A stretch of DNA of 64,000 bases from Halobacteriovorax marinus (GTDB lineage Bacteria > Bdellovibrionota > Bacteriovoracia > Bacteriovoracales > Bacteriovoracaceae). The number at the start of each line of letters is the position of its first letter. Positions within the stretch are counted from its first letter, which is position 1. The notes beneath the pieces were generated by a model. The model was not told the DNA's origin. It saw only the letters and a program-made list of their open reading frames with translations, and did not search any database. The stretch covers positions 434,001-498,000 of the forward strand of contig MAAO01000006.1 in NCBI GenBank assembly GCA_002163155.1. Reading direction: 5' to 3'. The translations under genes were made by a program, and so were the position numbers. Positions 42,753 to 52,454 of this stretch are shown piece after piece.

Positions 42753-44096
42753 ATGAAAAAGACTTCTCTACTTATATTTTGCCTTATTCTCTTCTCTTCT
42801 TGCGCGACTAAGCTGAAGGTGAGATCTAGATCAGTGGCAAGTGTCGATCAAACATCTTGTACCAATGTGATTAATTCTCTTATGAGTAATAATCATCATA
42901 AAATTTCAAAATTAAAGTCTACTGGTCGCCCAATAATTCTTGTGACTGATACATCGCTTGAGATGAGTAACGGTGTGGTTACTGTGGTTAAGAAGATGAC
43001 AGCAGAGCTTGATGAACTTGGCATACCGTACCGTTTTATTTCTCCTGAAAATGTTCCTGGCTACGTTATTAAAAGTGAGAAGGCCCAGGGAACAGGGATT
43101 CATTATCTTTCTCATAAGATGTTAAGAGATATTTTAAAGAAGGAAAACCCCATGGCCATTCATCTCGTGACTGAGGGAATGATTGGCGAGAGTGTAAGAA
43201 AATATGCACTTGAGCAGGGGATTCCATTTTCTACTTTCTATCACACAGCATGGCCTGAATTCTTTCATGAAATGTTTAATCTTCCTGTAGCTCTTGGTGA
43301 GAAGTATGTTTCTCGTTTTCACAAGACTGCAGACACAGTGATGTCCGCCACAGATAGTATGGTGAAGAGACTTAAAGAGATTGGAATACCAGAAAATAAA
43401 TTAAAAATTCGATCTCATGGTGTAGATATCAAACACTTTCATCCAAGAAAGAAAGCTGATTTTCTGCCTGAAGTTAAAGAGGTTTTTGAAAATAATGAAG
43501 GTCCTTTTTCTTTATTTGTTGGAAGAATTTCTCCTGAAAAAAATATTCAAGACTTCTTAGATGCAGATACTGAAGGAACAAAAATTATCGTAGGCGATGG
43601 TCCACTGCTGGAGAGTTTTAGGGCAGCACAAGCAAAGGGTAAGTATAAAAATGTTGTATTCACGGGAAGACAAGGGGGAGAGAAGCTCGCTCAGTTCTAC
43701 TCGGGAGCAGATGTCTTTGTCTTTCCAAGTAAGAGTGACACTTTTGGTTTAGTGCAACTTGAAGCACTGGCCAGTGGTACACCAGTGGCGGCCTATCCTG
43801 TGCAGGGACCAATTGATGTGATCACACCAGAAATAGGTTCTTTGAATGACAATCTCGAAATTGCAATTAGAGAAGCTTTAAAAGTTGATCCGTTAAAGGC
43901 ACGTGCGTTTGCTGAAAATTACTCATGGAAACATACAGCTCTGCAATTTGTAGAACAGATTCATGAAATTCCCCAGAGTACTATTGAGAATTTATCAGCT
44001 AAGATGCCCATGTATCAAAAGGTTCCGCTTATGACGACTGCGGCAGGGACAGTTTATGCGATCATTTATTATGTGGATGAGGAATTAGATAAATAG
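42753..44096 (+). CDS. GT4-type glycosyltransferase with a lipoprotein signal
   Basis: A protein of 447 residues. The GT-B fold of family 4 is clear: NGVVTVVKKMTAELDELGI, the inter-domain SHGVDIKHFHP, LFVGRISPEKNI, IVGDGPLLESF, VFTGRQGGEKLAQFYSGADVFVFPS, and the donor motif ESxGLVxLEAxAxG in the form DTFGLVQLEALASG. These enzymes use nucleotide sugars in the cytoplasm. Here, however, the N-terminus is MKKTSLLIFCLILFSSC, a typical lipoprotein signal with lipobox F-S-S-C at Cys17. There is no Shine-Dalgarno, and no later in-frame ATG would leave the first domain intact. If lipidated the enzyme would be outside the cytoplasm, where nucleotide sugars are absent. The 3' end overlaps the convergent gene by 12 bases. 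Confidence 0.7.
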   Translation: MKKTSLLIFCLILFSSCATKLKVRSRSVASVDQTSCTNVINSLMSNNHHKISKLKSTGRPIILVTDTSLEMSNGVVTVVKKMTAELDELGIPYRFISPENVPGYVIKSEKAQGTGIHYLSHKMLRDILKKENPMAIHLVTEGMIGESVRKYALEQGIPFSTFYHTAWPEFFHEMFNLPVALGEKYVSRFHKTADTVMSATDSMVKRLKEIGIPENKLKIRSHGVDIKHFHPRKKADFLPEVKEVFENNEGPFSLFVGRISPEKNIQDFLDADTEGTKIIVGDGPLLESFRAAQAKGKYKNVVFTGRQGGEKLAQFYSGADVFVFPSKSDTFGLVQLEALASGTPVAAYPVQGPIDVITPEIGSLNDNLEIAIREALKVDPLKARAFAENYSWKHTALQFVEQIHEIPQSTIENLSAKMPMYQKVPLMTTAAGTVYAIIYYVDEELDK

Positions 44097-44990
44097 GTGC
44101 ATTTGATCTGCAATTGATTCTTCTTTTGTAATAATATCTCGAGTTCTATGTTGTAGAACTTCCGTCTTTGTAAAAGAGTCTTTAAAAGTATGAATAACAA
44201 AGAAACTCATTTCTGGATAATCTTGTTTTAAACACTTCATCTCTTCAGTAATTAATTCTACATTGTGAGAATCATCATCACTCATTCCGAAACGGTGGTG
44301 ATCGCTATAACCATACTTATCAATCGCTTTTTCAACGGACTCCCTAATGGCGCCACGTTTTAAATCAGCAACAGAAGCATTTTCTTCTCCACCTGAGAGT
44401 TTCTTTTTTACTTCAGGGTTACTTACTGGATAAATACTTAAGTAATTTGGTGAGCGACTGAGGTGACCATCTTTAACCAAGAGATCAATCCCTTGTTTAA
44501 TTGTTTCAGGTTCATGACCCCTGGCCGTGATTACTGAAATAGGTCTTTGATTATGGGCAGCGTGATAGAAGCAACTCCAAGAAGGTGCTTTCCAATCGAA
44601 ATCTTTTCTTGATAGGGCCTCTTCAACATCTTCTATAAACTTTTGTTTCTTTCCTTTAATTTTATCAAAGGCTGCAATTTTCTGATCTCTAAAATTTCTA
44701 AAACTTCCATTCTCATCATCGAAATCGATGAAGTAGTCTTTAAATATTCCTGAAATTCCCACTTCTCTATGAACTAGGGCGAAATTTGCACTGGTGAGAA
44801 GAACCTCTTCACCTGTTTCTTTATGAAAGATAATGATCTGTGTTGCTAGAGTGGCCACGTTGTCATCAAAGTCAAAGAAATAGAAACTCTTTCCACCTAA
44901 GTGAAAATTTCTATCAACCTCTTTGCGGCGCTCCGAAAAGAGCTCCATTTGAGATGTGGAAATAGGGGTTTTCTTTCTTCTTTTTACCAT
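44085..44990 (-). CDS. HAD-like hydrolase-fold protein
   Basis: A protein of 301 residues. FFDFDDNVATL (about 37-47) looks like HAD motif I with DxD, ISVITARGH (about 152-160) looks like motif II with Thr, and HRFGMSDDDSHNV (about 232-244) like motif IV with two Asp. Long charged helical inserts separate them, so the fold may be a modified HAD with a large cap. There is no signal peptide. I do not recognise the family name. It is convergent with the glycosyltransferase gene. Confidence 0.5.
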   Translation of the reverse strand: MVKRRKKTPISTSQMELFSERRKEVDRNFHLGGKSFYFFDFDDNVATLATQIIIFHKETGEEVLLTSANFALVHREVGISGIFKDYFIDFDDENGSFRNFRDQKIAAFDKIKGKKQKFIEDVEEALSRKDFDWKAPSWSCFYHAAHNQRPISVITARGHEPETIKQGIDLLVKDGHLSRSPNYLSIYPVSNPEVKKKLSGGEENASVADLKRGAIRESVEKAIDKYGYSDHHRFGMSDDDSHNVELITEEMKCLKQDYPEMSFFVIHTFKDSFTKTEVLQHRTRDIITKEESIADQMHLFI

Positions 44991-45105
44991 TGTGGTTTCA
45001 TTATGCTTAATACGGTGTCAGATGCAAGGCGGTGTGTAATTATTCTCTACCTTCTTAAAGCTAAGTGAGTGAAATTACATTGTAAATAAAGGGGAATGGA
45101 TAAGT

Positions 45106-45558
45106 TTAGTCGACTAATATTGAAGCGAGCCTAACTACTTCGCGGGGAAATTCATTCTTTTTAATTGAGCCAATACGATTGGTTCTTATAAAAACACTAT
45201 AGTGAGTAAGACAAATGGCCGCGAATTCAGTGAGTACTTGTTTGTTCTTTGCGCAGTTTTTGAAAAAGCTTAAACCTTTTCTACTAAGTGTGTTGTTAAT
45301 TTTTATGATTTGAGCAATTTCATGTAGAGCTGCTCCAGTATCTTTCCAGTGGTGATGAATTTGTGCAACTTTTCCAGGAGCTAGAGGAGGGTACTCTTTC
45401 TTTGTAGGGAGTGCACTACTGGCTTCTTTGAGAATTTGTTTAAATTCAAGTGCTGAGAGTTTTCTCATTTCTCTGCGAGTATAGAGCTTTGGTTTCTCAA
45501 CATAATTAGCAGAACAAATTGTAGAAAGAAGAATGTAGCTTAGTAAAATTTTTATCAT
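45106..45558 (-). CDS. Small secreted hypothetical protein
   Basis: A protein of 150 residues with signal peptide (MIKILLSYILLSTICSA). The mature part is basic and helical with three Cys (FFKNCAKN, AAICLTHY and one in the signal) and motifs such as YTRREMRKLSALEFKQIL. No family recognised. It stands alone, with about 115 bases before the HAD-like gene on one side and a hairpin on the other; no function is suggested by its neighbours. Confidence 0.4.
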   Translation of the reverse strand: MIKILLSYILLSTICSANYVEKPKLYTRREMRKLSALEFKQILKEASSALPTKKEYPPLAPGKVAQIHHHWKDTGAALHEIAQIIKINNTLSRKGLSFFKNCAKNKQVLTEFAAICLTHYSVFIRTNRIGSIKKNEFPREVVRLASILVD

Positions 45559-45629
45559 AGTAGTAACTAGCTATAATAAAAGATTTTTTCAAATGATCAA
45601 GGAAAAGATTTAAGGATTTTTTTAAGAGG

Positions 45630-45657
45630 AGGTCATAGAAGAGAATTTCTATGACCT
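45630..45657. repeat. Perfect 11-bp hairpin between two minus-strand genes
   Basis: AGGTCATAGAA (45630-45640), loop GAGAAT, TTCTATGACCT (45647-45657). It lies 10 bases after the stop of the gene at 45668 and before the start of the gene at 45558. On the minus strand it is followed by CCTCTTAAAAAAAT, not by a clean T run. It may be a terminator or an mRNA 3' protecting structure. Confidence 0.5.
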
Positions 45658-45667
45658 AATAACAGTC

Positions 45668-46165
45668 TTACCAATTCATTGATTGAATAGTCATAGTGAC
45701 TTCTTCCATTTCCAATTTTGCGATACCGTGAACTGGGAAAGCTCCAATCCAAACAAAACCTCTAGAGTTCTTATTTACATGAAAACCAGATTTTGTAATG
45801 AGAGGAAAAACTGAATCAGAATTTGCTTCAAGTTTACATGTTCTCTTCGCTTGTCCCATCACTTGAATAGTTTCGTTAATCCCACCCATGAACTCGCAAT
45901 TGGCAAGAATCATATTGGCATTTTCAATTGTCATAATATCGTCAGTTGGAACATTTTCTATATTTGTGTCAGTTTGACCACTAATTGTCGTCGTTGTTTT
46001 CAGTGAGTACTCAGCAGAGCTTCTGTTTACATTTACGATTTCAACTCTTTGATTAGCAGTCATTCCCATTACGCTCATTGAGTAAGTGGCAAAGTCTCCT
46101 ACATTTTTTGACCCTGCAAATATAGAAGTTGAGATGAGGGAAATCAAAATTAGTCTAGAAAACAT
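45668..46165 (-). CDS. Secreted hypothetical protein
   Basis: A protein of 165 residues with signal peptide MFSRLILISLISTSIFAGS. The rest is beta-rich (YSMSVMGMTANQRVEIVNV, AEYSLKTTTTISGQTDTNI) with two Cys (ANCEFMGG, KRTCKLEA) and a hydrophobic ending (VHGIAKLEMEEVTMTI). It has an AGGAG 7 bases upstream. The pattern suggests a small periplasmic lipocalin- or beta-sandwich-like protein, but I cannot name it. Confidence 0.45.
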   Translation of the reverse strand: MFSRLILISLISTSIFAGSKNVGDFATYSMSVMGMTANQRVEIVNVNRSSAEYSLKTTTTISGQTDTNIENVPTDDIMTIENANMILANCEFMGGINETIQVMGQAKRTCKLEANSDSVFPLITKSGFHVNKNSRGFVWIGAFPVHGIAKLEMEEVTMTIQSMNW

Positions 46166-46425
46166 AGTTTCTCCTGAAGCCTTGAAATTTAATAAAGAAG
46201 GTAATTATTCCACAAATTAATTCATCTTATATAAAAAATAGCAAATGTAAGAAGATTGAATATAGATGTGCGTTAAGTTCCTGATTCTAGAGAGAAGTAT
46301 TTTTCATTTACTAGCTAAACTCTGGGCCTTTTGACCTGACAAATCCTTCTAAATTTGCTTTAATAAAGCTTAATTATACACATTGCGACACACACACAAC
46401 CGCAGTATCAATGAGGCGTTTACCT

Positions 46426-49400
46426 ATGAGTGAGAATTCTACTCCTTCGCTTAAAGAAACACATCCAGACAGTTTTGTTCATCTTCATCTCCATACTCAA
46501 TACTCACTCCTTGATGGGGCGATAAGATTGAAGGATTTAATTCCTACGGCAGTTGAGATGGGTGTTCCCGCTATTGCTATGACAGATCATGGGAATATGT
46601 TTGGTGCCATTGATTTTTATAAAAGGTGTAAGAAGGCCGGAATAAAACCTATTCTTGGTTCTGAGATTTACTTCACGGCTGGTTCTAGATTCGATCGTAA
46701 GTCTGGCAGAAGAGCTGCGCGAGTTTCCAATCAAGATGAAGAGGAATCAAATCACCAAATCCATCATTTAATTTTACTTGCTAAGAATAATACTGGTTAT
46801 GAAAATCTATGTAAGCTGCTCTCAAGGGCCTACCTTGAAGGTTTCTACTATAAGCCTAGAGCTGATATTGAACTTTTAAAAGAATTCTCTGAAGGTCTTA
46901 TTTGTACAACAGCTTGTTTAAAAGGAGAGGTTGGTTACAACTTCTTTACTGGTCAGGACGATAAGGCCATTCGTGCCATTGAGAAATTGCGTGATGTTTT
47001 TGGTCAAGAAGACTTCTATTTGGAGATTCAAGAAAATGGAATTCCTGAGCAGAAAGTCGTTAACGAAAGAGTCATAGCTTACGCTAGAGAAAATAACGTT
47101 AAGCTCGTGGCCACAAATGATGCTCACTATATGACTCCTGATGATGCTGTGGCACAGGAAGTTCTTCTATGTATTCAAACTGGTAAGTCTTTTGCCGATG
47201 AAAATAGAATGAAGATGACTTCACAGGAGTTCTATTACAAGTCTCCTGAAAAGATGAGAGAGCAATTTTCATACTGCCTTGATGCCTGTGACAATACTTT
47301 AGAAATCGCAGATAAGTGTGATGTGGAGCTGAATTGGACAGATGAAGAAGGTAATCAAATTTATCATCTTCCTGATTACCCAATTGATACGGGTGAAACT
47401 CCCGATGAGTACTTCAGTCGTTTATGTACTGAAGGTCTAGAGAAGCGATTTACCGGACCACATTTTACTAAACTTGTGGCCAAAGATAATTGGAAAACTG
47501 AAATTGAACCCCAATACTGGGAAAGATTAAAGTACGAAGTTGATATGATTTTGGATATGGGGTTTCCCGGTTACTTCCTTATTGTTGCGGACTTTATCCA
47601 GTGGTCAAAAGATAATGGAATTCCTGTAGGTCCTGGACGTGGTTCTGGGGCGGGGTCTCTCTGTGCTTATTCACTAACGATTACCAATATTGACCCTCTT
47701 CCTTACAATCTGCTCTTTGAGCGATTCATCAATCCTGAGCGTATTTCAATGCCGGATTTTGATGTAGATTTTTGTCAGCAGGGAAGACAGAGGGTAATTG
47801 AATATGTGACACAAAAATACGGCGAGCATCGTGTTGGGCAGATTATCACTTTTGGTAAGCTGCAAGCGAAAGCTGTTGTTAAAGATGTTTCTAGGGTTTT
47901 TGATCTCTCTTTTGCTGAAGCGAATATTCTCTCTAAACTCATTCCTGATGAGCTGGGAATTAACCTTGATAAGGCCATTGAGATGGAGCCTAAGATTCAA
48001 GAGTTAATTGACACGGATCCAAAGATTAGACAAATTTTTACCATTTCCAGAAGACTTGAGGGGCTTTATAGACACGCTGGTATTCACGCCGCCGGGGTTA
48101 TCATTACCAACAAACCTCTGGTTGATTACTGTCCACTCTTTAAAGGTTCAAAGGGTGAAAAGGTTGTCCAATTTGATAAGGATTTCTCTGAGGAAATTGG
48201 ACTTGTTAAATTTGACTTTCTTGGTCTTAAAACTCTGACTGTTATTGATTACGCTTCTAAATTTGTTCAAAGAGATCATATTCCTGACTTTGATATTGAA
48301 GAAGTTGATTACGAAGATATTGATGTTTATAAATTCATTGGTGACGGACACTCTACAGGTGTGTTCCAGCTTGAATCTTCGGGGATGATTGATCTTTGTA
48401 AAAGAATTATGCCAGATAGTATTGATGATATTACCGCCATCAACGCGCTCTATCGTCCGGGTCCGATGGGCTCTGGGATGCATGATCAATTCGTTGAGAT
48501 TAAGCACGGAAGGCAAAAAGAAACATACGCTTTTGAAGAACTTCGCCCAATCTTAAAAGATACTTATGGAATTATTGTTTATCAGGAACAGGTGATGAAC
48601 ATTGCAAGAGTACTTGCAGGTTACTCTCTTGGTCAGGCGGATATTCTAAGAAAGGCGATGGGGAAGAAGAAACTCGACCTCATTGAAGAACATAGGGCCA
48701 TCTTTTTAAAGGGTGCCGGAGAACGAGGATTTGATCAGGAAATTGCCAATGATGTTTACTCACTCATGGCCAGTTTCGCGGAATACGGTTTCAACAAATC
48801 ACATGCTGTTGCGTACTCATATATTTCCTTTCAAACAGCTTTCTTAAAGTTCTATTACCCAGCTTGTTTCTTTGCAGGGCTTCTCTCTACGGAGCTTTCA
48901 AATACTGACAAGGTGACAATCTATATTAACGACGCCAAGAATTATGACGTTGAAGTTCTCGCCCCTGATGTGAATGAGTCTCTTTGGCTCTTTAATGTCA
49001 TCGGTAACAACATCCGTTTTGGTATGGGTGCTATTAAGAACGTCGGTGAAGCTGCCGTTTTAGAACTTGTGAGAGAAAGAGAAGAGAATGGACCTTTTAA
49101 AGGATTCATCGATTTCTGTTTAAGAGTTTCCCTTAAGTCTGTGAATAACAAAGTGATTGAATCTCTCATAAAAGTAGGGGCCTTCGATGAATGTGAAGAA
49201 AAGCTAAACCGTAAGACGATGCTTGAAAACTCTGAATTGGTGGTCACATATGCCAAGAAGATGCAGCTTGAAAAAGAGCTTGGACAGGTAAACCTCTTTG
49301 ATATGGGTGGGGCAACAGAGGAAGATGATTCCACTAATGACCCTATGAAAATGCTCGATATTCAAATGACCAATGAGTTCGATGATAGAGAAAAACTCTC

Positions 49401-50052
49401 ATTCGAAAATCAACTTATGGGGATTTATGTTTCTGGACATCCATTAGATCGTTTCCGCGATATTATGGGAAAACTAGCTTCAATGGATATTGCCGCTGTC
49501 CACGATATATCTGGTGGAGACAAGAGAGAAATGGTCTTAGCAGGGTTAATCACCGAAAGAAGAGATATTCTAACTAAGAAAGGGGACAAAATGTGCTTTG
49601 CACAATTGCAAGACCTTTCCGGTAAAATCGAATGTATTGTCTTTCCAAAGACATTTCTTGAGATAAATGAGCTACTTTCAGGCGAAGAGCCACTGTTAAT
49701 CAGTGGAACTGTAAATTTATCAGAAGAGCCTAGGAAATTTTTTCCGAGTAAGGTCCAATTATTAAAAGATCAGGCCGAGGATAGGGTTACTTCGATCCGT
49801 ATTAATGTTAAAATGGAACTACTTTCAGAGACTAAGCTTACGAGATTTAAGCAAGTACTGTTAAGTTATAAAGGATCCGTTCCTGCGCATGTTATCTTTG
49901 ATGGAGAAGATGGAAGAGCAAGATTGCCACTAGGGCAAGATTTCTTAATAAATCCATCTCCACAGATGGCCGCGAGAGTGAACGAATTATTTGATGGAAA
50001 TTCAGTTCAATTTATTGTTGATGGGAGAGTTGAAGATCCTACAATGCAGTAA
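46426..50052 (+). CDS. dnaE: DNA polymerase III alpha subunit
   Basis: A protein of 1208 residues that replicates the chromosome. The PHP domain begins with VHLHLHTQYSLLDGA; the polymerase domain has PGRGSGAGSLCAYSL and the catalytic Asp pair in MPDFDVDFCQQGRQRVIEYV (about 444-448), then YRPGPMGSGMHDQF and YGIIVYQEQVMNIA; the C-terminus has the tandem HhH region (ALTAIKNVGEAAVLEL-like FGMGAIKNVGEAA) and OB-fold (FAQLQDLSGKIECIVFP). Start at 46426 with GAGG 9 bases upstream, rather than an ATG 15 bases earlier. Length is a little above that of E. coli. Transcribed from the 260-base gap to its left, in which I see no clear promoter. Confidence 0.95.
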   Translation: MSENSTPSLKETHPDSFVHLHLHTQYSLLDGAIRLKDLIPTAVEMGVPAIAMTDHGNMFGAIDFYKRCKKAGIKPILGSEIYFTAGSRFDRKSGRRAARVSNQDEEESNHQIHHLILLAKNNTGYENLCKLLSRAYLEGFYYKPRADIELLKEFSEGLICTTACLKGEVGYNFFTGQDDKAIRAIEKLRDVFGQEDFYLEIQENGIPEQKVVNERVIAYARENNVKLVATNDAHYMTPDDAVAQEVLLCIQTGKSFADENRMKMTSQEFYYKSPEKMREQFSYCLDACDNTLEIADKCDVELNWTDEEGNQIYHLPDYPIDTGETPDEYFSRLCTEGLEKRFTGPHFTKLVAKDNWKTEIEPQYWERLKYEVDMILDMGFPGYFLIVADFIQWSKDNGIPVGPGRGSGAGSLCAYSLTITNIDPLPYNLLFERFINPERISMPDFDVDFCQQGRQRVIEYVTQKYGEHRVGQIITFGKLQAKAVVKDVSRVFDLSFAEANILSKLIPDELGINLDKAIEMEPKIQELIDTDPKIRQIFTISRRLEGLYRHAGIHAAGVIITNKPLVDYCPLFKGSKGEKVVQFDKDFSEEIGLVKFDFLGLKTLTVIDYASKFVQRDHIPDFDIEEVDYEDIDVYKFIGDGHSTGVFQLESSGMIDLCKRIMPDSIDDITAINALYRPGPMGSGMHDQFVEIKHGRQKETYAFEELRPILKDTYGIIVYQEQVMNIARVLAGYSLGQADILRKAMGKKKLDLIEEHRAIFLKGAGERGFDQEIANDVYSLMASFAEYGFNKSHAVAYSYISFQTAFLKFYYPACFFAGLLSTELSNTDKVTIYINDAKNYDVEVLAPDVNESLWLFNVIGNNIRFGMGAIKNVGEAAVLELVREREENGPFKGFIDFCLRVSLKSVNNKVIESLIKVGAFDECEEKLNRKTMLENSELVVTYAKKMQLEKELGQVNLFDMGGATEEDDSTNDPMKMLDIQMTNEFDDREKLSFENQLMGIYVSGHPLDRFRDIMGKLASMDIAAVHDISGGDKREMVLAGLITERRDILTKKGDKMCFAQLQDLSGKIECIVFPKTFLEINELLSGEEPLLISGTVNLSEEPRKFFPSKVQLLKDQAEDRVTSIRINVKMELLSETKLTRFKQVLLSYKGSVPAHVIFDGEDGRARLPLGQDFLINPSPQMAARVNELFDGNSVQFIVDGRVEDPTMQ

Positions 50053-50075
50053 ACTTCAAGGATGGAGAATAAGTG

Positions 50076-51500
50076 ATGAAGGGAATGATCACGACAGTAC
50101 TACTTTTAGTACTTAGTTTTAATGTAAGTGCCAAAGACCAGACTAATACTGGAGATGGACGATTTGTTTCAGTTGATGGAGATTCATTAACTTTTATAAA
50201 AAAACAACTCATCTATTCTTCATTTAAAGATCTTATAACTAAAGAGCTTTCCCTCATGGGACATAGCTCTGAAGTTTTTTGGACAAAATATAATGAAAAA
50301 TTCGAGTCTTATTTTTCTCCTATTCAAGAAAAACTAGACAAGGCATATGGAGTAACTAAAGAGACTCCTCTTACTGATAAGAAAAAAGAACGGTACGATA
50401 GAGTGTTGAGAGTGAAGAAACTCACACTAAAAGCTAGATACGGAAAATTACATAAAGTGATTTCTTCCTACTCTGTCAAAAAAATGTCACGTTCCCCTCA
50501 ATTTCCTAATAGTCGTTACATGAGTATTCATGCCAAGGTTAATAAAAGTCTTCTAAATAGTACTTTCTACAGATTTACAAGAAGTGGGCAGAGAAGAAAT
50601 TACAATAACCTCTTTGTGACTGTTGATTTCTCTCTAAAAAATATGGCCTGGCAAGATTTAGGAGTGGAACTTGAAAATGATTTCACTAGTGTTTTAAAAG
50701 AACACTGGAAGAGATGGTTTGAAGATCACTTCAAAGGAAAGATCACAAATATTATTTTAACAAATTCTAGTGAAGTTGAAAAATTAGATTCTCATTTGAA
50801 AATACTTTCTGAATCAAGTTCATCATTAAATGAAATTGCAGGGCGTGGACAAGAAATTGAAAATGCCGAGACAAATGCGATACTCTCAGTTGATGATCAA
50901 TTAGTAGATTCTCTTTGGCTAAAAATAAAAGTAAATATTAGAAAAGTTTCGGATGATCTTATTTTCAATAAGAGAACTTTTCATTTTGGGGGAGAGTATC
51001 TCTTATTCGATTTAAAATCTAATCGACTAGCTTCTCATCATGATTTCATTAGTGAAGAGGCCACTTATTCTACTAAAGTTGATCAAAAACTCAGTAGTAA
51101 TACTGCCAGTCTTGTCTATAGGTTACCTGTAGGGAAATGGCAGAGATTAATAAAAGATGTTTCTCACTTTCCCCTTGGTCAGAGAAACTTTAACTTAGAA
51201 CTCTTTGGCGCAAGCTCAGTTAAACAAATTGATGAGGTTAAGGAATATCTCTCATCCCTTGGTCTTACAAATAATTTAAAAGTCACTCTCGATTCATTTA
51301 ATCGTGATCGTGCTCTCTTAAAAATTCATTTCAAAGGGAATGTCGTTGACTTAAAATCTACAATCTTAAAATCAAAAGACTTAGAAGTAGATAGGAATAA
51401 AACGATTTCATTTGCAAATGAAGAAAACCCATTTGCCATGAACTTAATTGAGAAGACAAGTCCCTCTGTAAATTCAAATGAGAATAAGGGGAATATGTAA
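50076..51500 (+). CDS. Secreted hypothetical protein linked to a CsgG-like lipoprotein
   Basis: A protein of 474 residues with a signal peptide (MKGMITTVLLLVLSFNVSA). GGAG is 8 bases before the ATG at 50076; a GTG one codon earlier is possible. The N-terminal part is helical and charged; the rest has repeated strand patterns (LVYRLPVGKWQRLI, RNFNLELFGASS, KVTLDSFNRDRALLKIHF). There are no Cys-rich or catalytic motifs. It follows dnaE by 24 bases and its stop overlaps the next gene as TAATG, so it works with the CsgG-like lipoprotein. No family recognised. Confidence 0.5.
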   Translation: MKGMITTVLLLVLSFNVSAKDQTNTGDGRFVSVDGDSLTFIKKQLIYSSFKDLITKELSLMGHSSEVFWTKYNEKFESYFSPIQEKLDKAYGVTKETPLTDKKKERYDRVLRVKKLTLKARYGKLHKVISSYSVKKMSRSPQFPNSRYMSIHAKVNKSLLNSTFYRFTRSGQRRNYNNLFVTVDFSLKNMAWQDLGVELENDFTSVLKEHWKRWFEDHFKGKITNIILTNSSEVEKLDSHLKILSESSSSLNEIAGRGQEIENAETNAILSVDDQLVDSLWLKIKVNIRKVSDDLIFNKRTFHFGGEYLLFDLKSNRLASHHDFISEEATYSTKVDQKLSSNTASLVYRLPVGKWQRLIKDVSHFPLGQRNFNLELFGASSVKQIDEVKEYLSSLGLTNNLKVTLDSFNRDRALLKIHFKGNVVDLKSTILKSKDLEVDRNKTISFANEENPFAMNLIEKTSPSVNSNENKGNM

Positions 51501-52444
51501 TGAAGATGACACTGAACAAAACCATAAAAAAATCCATTAGTTTATTGGTTACAGTCTCTCTATTCACTTCATGTGGAATTGGGACGATTGATAGAACCTC
51601 TCATGGAAAGAGACCGCGTTCTGCTCCTAGGAAATATTTTAATGGAGTCAAAAAGAAAGTTGCTCTGCTTACGTTCTTTAATGAGTCTCCTTATGGTGGA
51701 CAAGATCTAGGAGTTACAGCGACTGAAGAATTTAGAAGAGAGCTAAGCCGTACTAGTCAATTTGTAGTAGATCCCATGGCCAAAAAAATCTTTGGTAGCT
51801 CTAAAGAAATTTACGCTGGCGGGGGAGTCAAGTTAGTTCAATTGTCTAGAAAAGCCAAAGTCGCAGGACTTAACTTTGTTTTATTTGGACGAATTATCGA
51901 TGCTCGCATCCGTGAAAAAGTAGATGAAATTGGAGTTGTAAGAGAGACAAAATCTTATACAGAAGCAAAGTTAGAGATTCGTATTTTTGATGTAAATGCC
52001 AATAAGGAAATTTATTCAGATACAATACGCGCTTTTGCTGATGACAGTACTTTTAGATTCTTTCAAGGAAATAGAGAGACACATTTAGAATATAGAAGAG
52101 AGCTACTCCGTTATGTGATAAAAGTAGCCGTTAGAAAATCCATTGTGAAAATTGTTGATGTTTCTTCTAAGTTAGATTGGGTTGGTCGAGTGGCCAAAAT
52201 TATTGGTAATAAAATCTACTTAAATGCAGGAAGGTCATCAGGATTAAATATAGGTGATATTTTAAAAGTTATGTCTGATGGACAGGAGATCTTTGATCCT
52301 GAAACAGGGGCGATGATTGGTGTCTCTAAGGGTGAAGTGAAGGGAACGATTGAAGTTATAGACTTCTTTGGACCAGACGGGTCGATCGCTATTTTACACT
52401 CGGGTGGATCTGTTCACGAAAATGACTTTATTCAGCTTTATTAA
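51500..52444 (+). CDS. CsgG/FlgT-like lipoprotein
   Basis: A protein of 314 residues with lipobox F-T-S-C (Cys near residue 25). KKVALLTFFNESPYGGQDLGV, FVVDPMAKKIF and AGLNFVLFGRIIDARI match the CsgG-type fold; the C-terminal 90 residues (GRVAKIIGNKIYLNAGRSSG, LNIGDILKVMSDGQEIFDPE) look like the FlgT C-terminal domain. CsgG and LpoB share this fold and act at the outer membrane. The 5' end overlaps the stop of the previous gene (TAATG) and AAGGGG precedes it. Partner and function unknown; flagellar T-ring and curli genes are not present. Confidence 0.6.
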   Translation: MKMTLNKTIKKSISLLVTVSLFTSCGIGTIDRTSHGKRPRSAPRKYFNGVKKKVALLTFFNESPYGGQDLGVTATEEFRRELSRTSQFVVDPMAKKIFGSSKEIYAGGGVKLVQLSRKAKVAGLNFVLFGRIIDARIREKVDEIGVVRETKSYTEAKLEIRIFDVNANKEIYSDTIRAFADDSTFRFFQGNRETHLEYRRELLRYVIKVAVRKSIVKIVDVSSKLDWVGRVAKIIGNKIYLNAGRSSGLNIGDILKVMSDGQEIFDPETGAMIGVSKGEVKGTIEVIDFFGPDGSIAILHSGGSVHENDFIQLY

Positions 52445-52454
52445 GGAATAACTA

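Noticed and set aside
48148-48516. Open frames on the minus strand within dnaE (also 47746-48000, 48942-49334)
   Set aside because: They lie opposite the conserved polymerase code, have no start signals and no similarity to known proteins.
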